From Bacilli bacterium (lineage in GTDB: Bacteria; Bacillota_I; Bacilli_A; RFN20; CAG-826), in assembly GCA_017534425.1 (NCBI GenBank), contig JAFXWB010000008.1, forward strand, positions 1 through 53,794: DNA of 53,794 nt. The letters are read 5' to 3'. The notes below the pieces were generated by a model, which ran no database searches, was not told the origin of the DNA, and was given only the letters and a program-made list of their open reading frames with translations. The stretch's first letter is position 1. Each line of letters opens with the position of its first letter. Shown one piece after another: positions 27,101 to 34,813 of this stretch. The position numbers and the translations under genes were made by a program.

Positions 27101-27551
27101 CGGTTTTGTTGACAAATCCGAGTTCAAGCGGAAGATCTCTACCATTGTAATCAACATCAATATCTAAATTGAATGCGATGTCCTTAATGGTTTTTAATTT
27201 AAGATCAATGTCTCCTTCAATACCAATTTTGTTTTCAAAAGAACTTTCGTCTTTTTTAAAAGAAACTTCGAAATCATCAAAATTGATGTTGAAGCCATAA
27301 TAGGTATTTTCTTCATTAATGGTGTCTTCCATAATACCGGTATCTTCATTTAATCGAGTAACGAATCTCATGAAGTGATCTGGTAATACTTCTGTTTCAC
27401 TGACTTCGTGGTGTGCTTTTTGCTTTTGGGTTGCTGCAATTGTCTTTTTAGCATTTGGAGTAAAGAAATATGCACATCCAAGTGAAACACCAAAGAAGAG
27501 TGCGGCGGTGCCGACTCTTGCTATTGTTTTTCTAACTTTCTTTTTATTCAT
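24177..27551 (-). CDS. very large exported protein with repeated beta-rich modules, function unknown
   Basis: A 1124-residue protein with one N-terminal membrane or signal segment (~residues 10-32) and no C-terminal anchor. The remainder alternates amphipathic beta strands with helices. Recurring elements include NLDIDVDYNGRDLPLELGFV, TTLNLVLIVNESYRLTRVDL and MTVRVNLKDDKLESLELIDF. Such strand pairs resemble LolA/LppX-like lipid-binding half-barrels repeated several times, but this is only a visual impression. AGGAG precedes the ATG. It overlaps the upstream gene by 8 bases and forms an operon with it. Confidence 0.7.
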   Translation of the reverse strand: MNKKKVRKTIARVGTAALFFGVSLGCAYFFTPNAKKTIAATQKQKAHHEVSETEVLPDHFMRFVTRLNEDTGIMEDTINEENTYYGFNINFDDFEVSFKKDESSFENKIGIEGDIDLKLKTIKDIAFNLDIDVDYNGRDLPLELGFVNKTAYFGLKDLRMKVGSTTIDELFGNEDEGIDSLISQIFIASKEEGGINFDVESYIDDVINDLIDNKLGGMIANMDMSNLSEAFAFRALEDGEEGLGLVVNENEIEGGYKFNLDIQIRNESMDTTLNLVLIVNESYRLTRVDLGTIDLGNVVIKGALNINSIQDYTVYAPDNENYRKFNPNHNYIEIINYKGWLQKLANFIDEDGQKFGADFSLNLKQKEESSLINVGTIQGAINADFSKLLDFSEYTGGIPSTDCNATFRNSAALGLDLHILGQNDDEYSNLSVNYFDGQGYLKLNETENEQGVKKSVVKSKVPTETMNWLIDEMPGMFANISGDGSSESLLTGLFSFVTDSTFVKGIKDGDYSVVLDILKTLKNTEKTIEIGLDLSSLGFGDSAEVELVLDSELGANHKVLNLGINNIEMGSFVLNATINTNDFVQWVLDDESEYDSLDFLPTVFDQIYNIVDTHQAGFTVQGSMFDNDGIGFTLNGKGQFDYKAAYGFGDLTIDQYKYKNKGVWYSHKIAIDIDNTTDDKNINNAHFVYGEKNGKNIKGKVTVQSVLDIFDVIMTFLDENRGNEKWTKFLDPIEKMLSIGELGAIINQKDYFRLLKNDLVKSAKRNDNQLDLIIGGELFDFENDMTVRVNLKDDKLESLELIDFCFANDSKKLNVKVALEDFDATRESSVDKSDLNSFMDLSSIAVLLKFGIKTTENNYYHLTANINLDLGIIDLFKFKVEVYVVVQDGYCKIYGVIEDAKILFAVQKYNDITTKSLKSEFTFETYPDGDPNKEDGVGGYFHFKITDTRRLSGDHIYHYKTTSKNLLQSENIIKYLLSDFLYMRDWIINTIGGVNLSSEEEKAAGDFTNTFTSTGFKYTASEKKWSVGINLDVLTGVDALKDLEINIYGNSQEKFSRLSGKLQIEAMKLGSLSTKIGIEFDIALENTDSSITDWSSTLQNKFNNINNVQFSDAYLNNPDAYLQQ

Positions 27552-28470
27552 AAGTTGTTTCTCCTTCTACGGAATAATCGAGAAATTCATTAATTTCTGG
27601 AATTTTCATGTATTCATTCGCATGGTAGTAATAATTTAAATTGTTAACTATGGTTGCGTTTATACCAGACATTGATGCGACATATTTTTCATCTAATGTG
27701 GTGTGAAGAAGTGTCATATCGCTATCAAAAATATAGGTGTGTCTGAGGTATTCAAATGTTGGAAGCGAACTTAAATCCGATAATGTTTTCATTTGAACTT
27801 TGTAGTTATAAGATGCAATTTCAGGATCAAGTTCTAAATTTACATATATTTTTCCGTCTTTTTTATTCACTGAACTCTTATCTGTATCGACGGTATCATT
27901 TGAGATAATGTAGATGAACATTTCAGGTAATGTCTTGCCCCAAGATGATTTGTAATCTTCAGAGTTCATGGTTTGAGGACCGTCTTTGTATTCTGGGACC
28001 TCAACATCTTTAGCTTTGCCTTTATAGATTGTTGCATTCTCCTCGTTTGCAATAACTCTATTAGCAAGACTTACCATGCTGGACTTTGAGATTTGCTCCT
28101 CATAGTAGGTGTCACCATTTCTAATTTGGAAGTTTCTGACTTGCTGATTAACAATGGTGGAAGCTTGACCGACTCCGATTGAATATGAGTTTTCACATTG
28201 ACGGTACTTCTCCAATCCGATATTCACTAATTCGGCTGGTGTGAATTCCTGGTTTGGATTCTCTTCATATGCTTTGAGAAGAGCTCTTGCGTCGGCTTGG
28301 AATGAACTTGAATCAAACCCTGAATAGTCAACTTCGACTGGACCAAGTTTTTTCTTCAAGATAATTCCGCCCCCGACTCCAACTCCGGCTGCACAGACAG
28401 CGATTATTGAGTATTGGATGAGCGCTTTTTTACCTTTAGATAGATGCTTTTTTTCCTTTGCGTTTTCCAT
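27544..28470 (-). CDS. membrane-anchored extracellular protein, partner of the 1124-residue protein
   Basis: A 308-residue protein with a basic cytoplasmic N-terminus, one membrane helix (ALIQYSIIAVCAAGVGVGGG, ~residues 18-38) and an extracellular domain of unknown fold. The start is ATG 28470 (MENAKEKK); upstream codons in frame lie in the promoter. A -10-like TAATAT is 8 bases before the ATG and no Shine-Dalgarno is seen. Its last codons overlap the next gene, so it is translated in concert with the large exported protein. I do not recognise the family. Confidence 0.7.
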   Translation of the reverse strand: MENAKEKKHLSKGKKALIQYSIIAVCAAGVGVGGGIILKKKLGPVEVDYSGFDSSSFQADARALLKAYEENPNQEFTPAELVNIGLEKYRQCENSYSIGVGQASTIVNQQVRNFQIRNGDTYYEEQISKSSMVSLANRVIANEENATIYKGKAKDVEVPEYKDGPQTMNSEDYKSSWGKTLPEMFIYIISNDTVDTDKSSVNKKDGKIYVNLELDPEIASYNYKVQMKTLSDLSSLPTFEYLRHTYIFDSDMTLLHTTLDEKYVASMSGINATIVNNLNYYYHANEYMKIPEINEFLDYSVEGETTYE

Positions 28471-28478
28471 AGCGGACA

Positions 28479-28484
28479 ATATTA
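28479..28484 (-). promoter_or_regulatory. -10 box of the exported-protein operon
   Basis: TAATAT on the minus strand, 8 bases before ATG 28470, with no ribosome site between. The -35 is not obvious, although a TTGACA lies closer than usual. Confidence 0.4.
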
Positions 28485-28580
28485 TCGTGCGTGTGTCAAT
28501 AATAAGCACGGAACTGTTTCAAGTATTGAAAATAGAGAGAAAAAGCAACTCTCCTAAAAATAGAAAAATAAATTTTTCTT

Positions 28581-28609
28581 TTGACATAATTTTGGTTAAG
28601 TTCTATGCT
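28581..28609 (+). promoter_or_regulatory. strong promoter placing the start site at the ATG
   Basis: TTGACA (28581-28586), exactly 17 bases, then TATGCT (28604-28609). The ATG at 28617 is 7 bases after the -10 box, where transcription would begin. An in-frame ATG at 28605 lies inside the -10 box and so cannot be translated from this promoter. Confidence 0.7.
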
Positions 28610-28616
28610 TTTAGGT

Positions 28617-29216
28617 ATGAAAGACTTGCGAAAAATCATCGGAGATAATCTCTCCGAACTAAGAAAAAGACGTGGTTTAACACAATTTGAACTCGCAGAA
28701 AAGTTCAATTATACAGATAGAGCAATTTCTAAATGGGAAAACGGTGATACGCTCCCTGATGTAGAGGTTTTGTATAACCTTTGTGAGTTTTATGGAGTCA
28801 CAATTGACTACCTTACTCACGAGGAAAATGCCCAATTCAAAACAAAGGGAAATCCACTTAACAGATCTAATAGAATTGTTATTACAGCGCTTGTACTTTC
28901 AATTGTTTGGATGCTTGCAACAGTCGTTTTTGTTTATTGCTTAATTAGAGGCAAAGGAACAATTTGGCAATCGTTTGTGTGGGGTGTTCCACTAAGTGCG
29001 GTGGTATTAATTTATTTTAATCACATTTATTTCCATCGTAAGATGACTGCGTTTATAGGGTGGTCGCTCCTTATTTGGTCTCTTATTATTGCAACATTTC
29101 TTTCTGTTGGAGATTATCAACTGTGGCCACTTTATTTCATTGGTGTTCCTGCTCAAATATCTATGATATTCTGGCTAAATATAAAGCCTTCACAAAAACA
29201 GAAAAAAGAGAAATAA
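28617..29216 (+). CDS. XRE-family HTH regulator with membrane domain
   Basis: A 199-residue protein. Residues ~5-65 are an XRE HTH (LRKRRGLTQFELAEKFNYTD, then RAISKWENGDTLPDVEVLYN). Four hydrophobic helices follow from about residue 85 to 190. Proteins of this HTH-membrane design are common Firmicutes regulators thought to sense envelope state. It is divergent from the exported-protein operon and may control it. The start is fixed by the promoter: the mRNA would begin at this ATG. Confidence 0.85.
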   Translation: MKDLRKIIGDNLSELRKRRGLTQFELAEKFNYTDRAISKWENGDTLPDVEVLYNLCEFYGVTIDYLTHEENAQFKTKGNPLNRSNRIVITALVLSIVWMLATVVFVYCLIRGKGTIWQSFVWGVPLSAVVLIYFNHIYFHRKMTAFIGWSLLIWSLIIATFLSVGDYQLWPLYFIGVPAQISMIFWLNIKPSQKQKKEK

Positions 29217-29246
29217 AAACCAGCGTATATCGTTGGTTTTTTCTTT
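29214..29246 (+). terminator. terminator of the HTH-membrane regulator
   Basis: AAAACCAGCG pairs with CGTTGGTTTT (10 base pairs, 5-base loop), followed by TTCTTTTT. Confidence 0.85.
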
Positions 29247-29280
29247 TTAAATTGATAGAATAAATACAAGGAGTTTTATT

Positions 29281-29787
29281 ATGGCAGTATTAGTTGTTTA
29301 TTTCTCTCGTGCTGGTGAAAACATCGTTGATGATAAGCGCGAAATTATTGAAAAAGGTTTTACTGAAATCGTTGCAGAAAAAATCCAAAAACTAACTGGT
29401 GGAGCATTAATCGGCCTCCAACCAAAAGAAGAATATCCGTTTGGATATGATGAATGTAACCGTAGAGCCCGCGAAGAATACGAAAAGAATATCCTTCCAG
29501 AACTTAAAAATTTACCAGCATCTATTGATGCTTACGACACAATTTATCTTGGATTCCCACTTTGGTATCGTTCTTATCCAAGAGTAATTGCTCGTTTTAT
29601 TAAAGCTTATTCATTTGTTGGAAAAGTTATTAAACCTTTCTGTACAAACGAAGAAGGCACATTTGGAATTATGGAACTTGAACTAAGAAGCATGATGAAA
29701 GGCGCAATCGTTAAAAGCGGTTTGGCTATTCACAGTTATGAAGTTAATAATTCCGATGACCTAATTAAGAAATGGGTTGAAGAGTAA
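29281..29787 (+). CDS. flavodoxin-family protein
   Basis: A 168-residue protein of the flavodoxin_4 type: VVYFSRAGEN near the N-terminus forms the FMN phosphate loop, and YDTIYLGFPLWYRSYPRVI is the second flavin-binding loop with its Trp-Tyr. It is a cytoplasmic electron carrier. AAGGAG precedes the ATG. Its stop overlaps the ATG of the flavorubredoxin gene, so it may donate electrons to that enzyme. Confidence 0.9.
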   Translation: MAVLVVYFSRAGENIVDDKREIIEKGFTEIVAEKIQKLTGGALIGLQPKEEYPFGYDECNRRAREEYEKNILPELKNLPASIDAYDTIYLGFPLWYRSYPRVIARFIKAYSFVGKVIKPFCTNEEGTFGIMELELRSMMKGAIVKSGLAIHSYEVNNSDDLIKKWVEE

Positions 29788-31109
29788 TGAAACTTATTAA
29801 AGAAGACGTCTATTATATTGGTGTAAACGATCATCAATTAGACCTTTTTGAGGGGCAATATGAAGTTCCTAATGGAATGGCATATAACTCATATGTCATC
29901 AAAGATGACTTAATTGCTATTTTTGATACTGTCGAAAAGAATTTTAAAGACGAATGGTTCGTGAATCTTAAGGAAGTTCTAGGTGATGAAAAACCAACTT
30001 ACTTAATTGTTCAGCATATGGAACCGGATCATTCCGGAAACTTAATTGAATTTCTTAAATCATATCCTGATACATTTGTGGTAGCGACAGCCCAAGCTTT
30101 TAGAATGATGTCACAATTTTATAACTTTGAAATTAAACGAAAGATTATTGTGACAGAAGGTGATTCATTAAATTTAGGTAAACACATCCTTAAATTTATA
30201 ATGGCTCCAATGGTACACTGGCCAGAAGTAATGGTGACCTATGATGAAACAAGTAAGACACTATTTTCTGCTGATGCATTTGGAAAATTTGGTGCGTTAG
30301 ATCATGAAGAAGATTGGGCTTGCGAAGCTCGTCGTTATTACTTCGGAATAGTTGGTAAATATGGTGTACAAGTTCAAAATTTGCTGAAAAAAGCGGAGAA
30401 TTTAGAAATTGAAGCCATCTGTCCGCTCCATGGACCAATGTTGATGGAAAACCTTAATTACTATCTAAACCTTTATGATATTTGGTCGTCATATCAAAGT
30501 GAAACTGATGGTGTAGCGATATTTTATACATCGGTTTATGGTCACACAAAAGAAGCCGCTGAGTTATTATCAAGCACGCTTAAAAACAAAGATTGTCCAA
30601 AAGTTGTTTGTTGTGATTTAGCTCGTGAAGATATGGCGGAAGCAGTCGAGGACGCTTTCCGTTATCCAAGAATTGTTTTTGCCACTACGACATATAATAT
30701 GTCGATATTTCCATTCATGAGAACTTTCTTAGATCATTTGATTGAACATAACTTTCAAAACAAAACGATTGCTTTAATTGAAAATGGAACGTGGGCACCG
30801 AACGCTGCAAAAGTTATGAAGGAGTTGTTGTCTCACGGAAAGAATCTAAATTTTATCGAACCTGAAATTCGTATAATGTCATCTTTGAGTGATGACAACA
30901 AAAATCAAATTAATTCTTTGGCCGATAAACTTATGAAACCAAGTGAGTTCCTAGCAAAAGAAAAAGAAACGAGAAAAGTAATTAAAAAACACCATTTTGC
31001 CTGTAAAATCTGTGGTTTTGTCATTGAATTTGAAGGTGAAGAACTTCCAAAAGATTATGTTTGCCCAATCTGCAAACACCCTTCTTCTGATTTTGAAAAG
31101 ATAGATTAG
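29787..31109 (+). CDS. flavodiiron protein with fused rubredoxin (flavorubredoxin)
   Basis: A 440-residue enzyme with three domains in order. First is a metallo-beta-lactamase-like diiron domain with the ligands His77-x-Glu79-x-Asp81-His82 (HMEPDH) and later histidines. Next is a flavodoxin domain (AIFYTSVYGHTKEAAELL, ~residues 248-390). Last is a C-terminal rubredoxin (CKICG...CPICK) from ~400. Such proteins reduce oxygen to water or NO to N2O and protect anaerobes. The three-domain form is typical of flavorubredoxins. It is coupled to the flavodoxin gene upstream and AlkD-like gene downstream. Confidence 0.93.
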   Translation: MKLIKEDVYYIGVNDHQLDLFEGQYEVPNGMAYNSYVIKDDLIAIFDTVEKNFKDEWFVNLKEVLGDEKPTYLIVQHMEPDHSGNLIEFLKSYPDTFVVATAQAFRMMSQFYNFEIKRKIIVTEGDSLNLGKHILKFIMAPMVHWPEVMVTYDETSKTLFSADAFGKFGALDHEEDWACEARRYYFGIVGKYGVQVQNLLKKAENLEIEAICPLHGPMLMENLNYYLNLYDIWSSYQSETDGVAIFYTSVYGHTKEAAELLSSTLKNKDCPKVVCCDLAREDMAEAVEDAFRYPRIVFATTTYNMSIFPFMRTFLDHLIEHNFQNKTIALIENGTWAPNAAKVMKELLSHGKNLNFIEPEIRIMSSLSDDNKNQINSLADKLMKPSEFLAKEKETRKVIKKHHFACKICGFVIEFEGEELPKDYVCPICKHPSSDFEKID

Positions 31110-31771
31110 TGAATTACTCTGAATTAGAAAAACATCTATTTGAAATCTGCGACAAAAAATTTGCGAAGTTTTCAAAAACGCTCTCAAACAGTAGCTACAT
31201 CGCAATTGGGGTGAAGAACCCCGTATTAAGACAATTAATAAAAGAGGAAAAGACTGATCTAGAGTTAAAAATTGAAGATTTTAGACTTGGGAAATATTTA
31301 GAAATTGATTTTATTTATTTTGGTTTAGCTCTTTCGCGAGCAAATAATGTTGATGAACAACTCAACTTCCTTGAACGTAATATTAAAAAAGCGAAATCAT
31401 GGGCGATTACCGATTGTGTCGTAACTTATTTGAAAAAAACAGATTTTGATAAATTCGTTTCCTTCTTCAAAAAGCTCTACAGATCAAGACACACATTTGA
31501 TAGAAGATTTTGTTACGTTCTTGCTTTAAAACACTCAAAAAACCCTAGAATTCTCGATATTTTTCCGTTCCTAACGCTTAATGAAGAGTACATGGTTATG
31601 ATGGCAGAAGCGTGGTTACTTGCTACGATAGCCATTGATTTTCCAGACGATGTGTTTAAGTTTTTACAATCCATCAACGATAATATTTTAGTAAGGAAAA
31701 CGGTCTCTAAAGTGAATGATTCGTTTAGGGTAAAGCCAGAAATAAAAGAGCGATTTAAAACATTAAGATAA
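31109..31771 (+). CDS. DNA alkylation repair protein (AlkD-like)
   Basis: A 220-residue all-helical protein of the ALK/AlkD HEAT-repeat family, with GVKNPVLRQLIKEE near the start, SWAITDCVVTYLKK in the middle and FVSFFKKLYRSRHTFDRRF following. AlkD glycosylases remove positively charged alkylated bases. The start is a GTG overlapping the previous stop by one base, so the protein is made from the same operon. This joins DNA repair to oxygen/NO detoxification. Confidence 0.82.
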   Translation: MNYSELEKHLFEICDKKFAKFSKTLSNSSYIAIGVKNPVLRQLIKEEKTDLELKIEDFRLGKYLEIDFIYFGLALSRANNVDEQLNFLERNIKKAKSWAITDCVVTYLKKTDFDKFVSFFKKLYRSRHTFDRRFCYVLALKHSKNPRILDIFPFLTLNEEYMVMMAEAWLLATIAIDFPDDVFKFLQSINDNILVRKTVSKVNDSFRVKPEIKERFKTLR

Positions 31772-31797
31772 GCAGATTAATCTGCTTTTTCTTTCAT
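31768..31797 (+). terminator. terminator of the flavorubredoxin operon
   Basis: AAGCAGA (31770-31776) pairs with TCTGCTT (31781-31787), followed by a T-run. Confidence 0.8.
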
Positions 31798-31878
31798 TTA
31801 TCTTATAACGCAACGTATTAAATTTAATGAGAAAAGCACTGTAGTTAAGCAAAAATCGACGATTTTTCAGTAATTTTC

Positions 31879-31907
31879 TTGTAAATGTATATGCGTTTTT
31901 ATATAAT
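31879..31907 (+). promoter_or_regulatory. promoter of the 74-residue hydrophobic protein
   Basis: TTGTAA (31879-31884), 17-base spacer, TATAAT (31902-31907). The ribosome site AGAGAGG follows, so this transcript has a normal short leader, unlike several neighbours. Confidence 0.65.
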
Positions 31908-31930
31908 AAGCACAAAGAGAGGTAAATGAT

Positions 31931-32155
31931 ATGAGAATTGCTGCTAGCTGCTTACAATCAATCAAATTAATTTGGGGCAACCTCCATGTCATCGGTCAAT
32001 TATTCGGTTACGGCATCTTTGGTGTCATTATCGGTATCGTTGCTGGTGCATTAGAAGTCGTCGTCGATCTCCTCGGATCAATTGTTGGATTCGTCCTCAT
32101 GATTCCTGTTGCAATCGTCGAATTCTTGCTCAGATTAATTTTCGGAAAGTTCTAA
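31931..32155 (+). CDS. 74-residue hydrophobic protein, function unknown
   Basis: A small membrane protein with hydrophobic helices at about residues 19-43 and 47-72, glycine-rich (LFGYGIFGVIIGIVAGALEV). It has a perfect-spacing promoter, a good Shine-Dalgarno and its own terminator. Codon use is unusual for the window: Ile, Val and Leu often use ATC, GTC and CTC, as in highly expressed genes. It could be an abundant membrane peptide, a holin-like or bacteriocin-like product, or a structural membrane protein; nothing seen decides between them. Confidence 0.65.
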   Translation: MRIAASCLQSIKLIWGNLHVIGQLFGYGIFGVIIGIVAGALEVVVDLLGSIVGFVLMIPVAIVEFLLRLIFGKF

Positions 32156-32171
32156 TCACGAACCCCGACTT

Positions 32172-32200
32172 TTTAAAAGAGGCTTAGGCCTCTTTTTTCT
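32172..32200 (+). terminator. terminator of the 74-residue gene
   Basis: AAAAGAGGC-TTAG-GCCTCTTTT, followed by further T residues. Confidence 0.88.
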
Positions 32201-32290
32201 TTTCTATAAATAGAAAACATTCAAAAATTTAAAGAAAAAGCATATGTTTTTAATATAAAATATACTTCACGATAAAAAAGTTATTAAAAA

Positions 32291-32320
32291 TTACTTTTTG
32301 TAAAACAAGTTTGTTATAAT
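32291..32320 (+). promoter_or_regulatory. promoter of the gdpP-rplI-dnaB operon
   Basis: TTACTT (32291-32296), 18 bases, TATAAT (32315-32320). The ATG lies 13 bases after the -10 box, giving a leader of about 6 bases without a Shine-Dalgarno. Confidence 0.6.
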
Positions 32321-32333
32321 ATACGATAGCGAT

Positions 32334-34355
32334 ATGAAAAGACGTTTACGTAAAGCAAAACTAATAGGTGTAATAATAGGACTTCTTGAACTATTTGGAG
32401 TTCTATTTTTAGGCATTGCTTATTACTTTAATTTCTTTAATTTTAGAGAAATTATAAATCCAGTTATTTTATTCATTAGCCTTGGAACTGCAGTTATTAT
32501 TGATATCGTTTATGTGTGGTCTGTCATTTTCTACTTCTCAAAAATTAGACAAAAAACGGACCTTCGAGCAGCAGACTTAATTGGTTCTGATATTGAAGAA
32601 GCTTATAACTTTGGTATGCTGGGCCTCGCTGTTGTCGACGAGAACGATGTTGTTTTATGGACAAACACCCTTTTCAAAGAAAGAGCAATCGAAATTCTTG
32701 ATGAAAACATTTTAGAGTGGCAACCAGAACTCAAAGAACTTGTCGAAGGATCAAGCAAGACAATTGTTAAAATTCAGGTCAATAATAGAAACTATGAGGT
32801 TAAGCTTCTAAAAGAAGCGGGACTTTATATTTTTAAAGACACAACAGATTTTGAAACGATTTCTAACTATTCCAAACGTCAAGCCGTTGTTATTGGTCAA
32901 ATTATTATCGATAACTTCTCGGATGTTTCTGGTAATGGTGAAGAAACAAACGACGTACTTTCAAAAGTAAGAACCGCAATATATGACTATGCTCGTGACT
33001 ATTCAGCACTTTTAAGAAAGATTAGTAATGATGCATATCTCATCATCTGTAACTTTGAATCACTTGAAAAGATGATTGCAGATAAATTTTCACTTTTAGA
33101 TAAGATTCATGAAATTGGCGAAAAAGAAGCAACACCTCCAACACTTTCTATTGGTATTGCTTATGATTATCCAGATGTCGTTAAACTCAACGATATGTCT
33201 GTTTCCGCTCTTGAAATTGCAACATCACGTGGTGGAGACCAAGTTGTTGTTTCTCAATATGGACAAGATCTTAACTTCTTTGGCGGTAAATCCGAAGCTC
33301 AAGAAAACCACAATAAAGTTCGTGTTCGTGTTATGGGTGACGCCGTTATGTCTCTTATCAGAAACTCTGCTAACGTTGTTATCATGGGACACGCAATGAT
33401 GGATATGGATGCCTTTGGTGCATGTGTTGGTATCAAAGCAATTTGTGATACTCTAGGTAAACAATCAAAGATTGTATATAACCCAAAGAGCATTGAAAGA
33501 AAATGTAAAGGCGCATTAGTTGCAACATTCTCAAAAGACGAAATGAACAAAGTATTCTGTTCTGAAGCTGAAGGTTTAGATCTTCTTAAAGGAAACACAC
33601 TTGTTGTTGTCTGTGACGTCCATAAGACAAACATGACTTTAGCACCAAAAATTATTGAAAAAGCCAACAAAATTATGATTATTGACCATCATAGACGTGG
33701 TGAAGATTTTATCGAATCCCCAATTTTCTCGGATATTGATTCATCAGCTTCTTCAGCATGTGAAATGATTGCCGAGTTAATCAAATACGCATCAAGCAAC
33801 CCAAGAGTAAAAATACCAGCAGCATATGCAACAGTTATGCTTTCAGGTATCTTTATGGACTCTAACTTCTTTAAGTCTACAACTTCAGGTGCTAGAACAT
33901 TTGAAGCCGCTATGTTCCTTAAGGAATGTGGTGCAGATAACGCTAAAGCAGACGACTTCTTAAAGGATGAGTTTGAAGAACACGCACTTGTTAACAAAAT
34001 TCTTAATAATACAAAGACTCCATATTATGGAATCGTTTACTGTATGGCGGATGAAGAAGACATTATTGAAGCAGCTACACTTGCAAAAGTAGGTAATGCT
34101 TGTATGTCTATGAAAGGTATTAATGCCTCATTTGTTATTGGTAAAACCGCAACAGATGAAGTCCGTATTTCTTGTAGAAGTGATGGCACAATCAACGTTC
34201 AACTTTTGGCAGAAAAGATGAATGGTGGTGGTCACTTCACACAAGCCGCATGTTCATTTAAACATTACTCTTTAGAGACTGCTGAAACGAGACTCTTAAA
34301 TGTTTTAAACGATTACCTTAACGACGCAAGAGTTGTTAAAAAAGGAGACGCATAA
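32334..34355 (+). CDS. gdpP: cyclic-di-AMP phosphodiesterase GdpP
   Basis: A 673-residue membrane protein. Two membrane helices (~residues 10-65), a PAS-like domain (~80-175), a degenerate GGDEF domain (~175-310) and a DHH-DHHA1 phosphodiesterase (~335-660). Catalytic motifs: GHAMMDMDAFG, CDVHKTN, DHH at Asp451-His452-His453 and GGGHFTQAACSF near 630. GdpP hydrolyses c-di-AMP and so controls potassium and wall homeostasis. The stop overlaps the rplI start. This gdpP-rplI-dnaB order is conserved in Bacilli. Confidence 0.95.
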   Translation: MKRRLRKAKLIGVIIGLLELFGVLFLGIAYYFNFFNFREIINPVILFISLGTAVIIDIVYVWSVIFYFSKIRQKTDLRAADLIGSDIEEAYNFGMLGLAVVDENDVVLWTNTLFKERAIEILDENILEWQPELKELVEGSSKTIVKIQVNNRNYEVKLLKEAGLYIFKDTTDFETISNYSKRQAVVIGQIIIDNFSDVSGNGEETNDVLSKVRTAIYDYARDYSALLRKISNDAYLIICNFESLEKMIADKFSLLDKIHEIGEKEATPPTLSIGIAYDYPDVVKLNDMSVSALEIATSRGGDQVVVSQYGQDLNFFGGKSEAQENHNKVRVRVMGDAVMSLIRNSANVVIMGHAMMDMDAFGACVGIKAICDTLGKQSKIVYNPKSIERKCKGALVATFSKDEMNKVFCSEAEGLDLLKGNTLVVVCDVHKTNMTLAPKIIEKANKIMIIDHHRRGEDFIESPIFSDIDSSASSACEMIAELIKYASSNPRVKIPAAYATVMLSGIFMDSNFFKSTTSGARTFEAAMFLKECGADNAKADDFLKDEFEEHALVNKILNNTKTPYYGIVYCMADEEDIIEAATLAKVGNACMSMKGINASFVIGKTATDEVRISCRSDGTINVQLLAEKMNGGGHFTQAACSFKHYSLETAETRLLNVLNDYLNDARVVKKGDA

Positions 34356-34801
34356 TGAAAGTTATACTTTTAAAGGACGTTAAAGGCATTGGCAAGAAAC
34401 AAGATGTTGTTAATGTTAAAGACGGCTATGGTGCGAACTACCTTATCCCAAATCGTCTTGCCGTCATGTATAGTGAACGTTCTCAAGAAATTTTAGATGT
34501 ACAGAAAAAAGTTGAAGCCGACAACATTGAAAAAATGAAGGCAGATGCTAGAGAAGCCGCTAAAAAATTAGAATCAATTGTTTTACAGTTTGATGCTAAG
34601 GGAAGCGGCGACGGAAGAATGTTTGGAACAATTTCGACCAAACAAATCGAACAAGAATTAAAAGAAAAACACGGGATTAGTATCGATAAAAGAAAGTTTG
34701 TTGATAAACCAATAGTTGATCATTTTGGCTATAGCAAACTTACTATCGAATTATATAAAGGAATAACAGGAACAATAACCGTTCTTGTTAACGAGAAATA
34801 A
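34355..34801 (+). CDS. rplI: 50S ribosomal protein bL9
   Basis: A 148-residue protein of normal bL9 length, with the start signature MKVILLKDVKGIGKKQDVVN followed by VKDGYGANYLIPNRLA. It binds 23S rRNA at the base of the L1 stalk. AAAGGAG precedes the ATG and the gene overlaps gdpP by one base. Confidence 0.98.
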   Translation: MKVILLKDVKGIGKKQDVVNVKDGYGANYLIPNRLAVMYSERSQEILDVQKKVEADNIEKMKADAREAAKKLESIVLQFDAKGSGDGRMFGTISTKQIEQELKEKHGISIDKRKFVDKPIVDHFGYSKLTIELYKGITGTITVLVNEK

Positions 34802-34813
34802 TGGGAGAATCAT

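Noticed and set aside
28605..28616. Upstream ATG adding four residues to the HTH-membrane protein
   Set aside because: That ATG is part of the -10 box and would not be in the mRNA.
31972..32187. Arg/Cys-rich 71-residue frame overlapping the small hydrophobic gene
   Set aside because: It is another frame of the 74-residue gene, without a ribosome site of its own.
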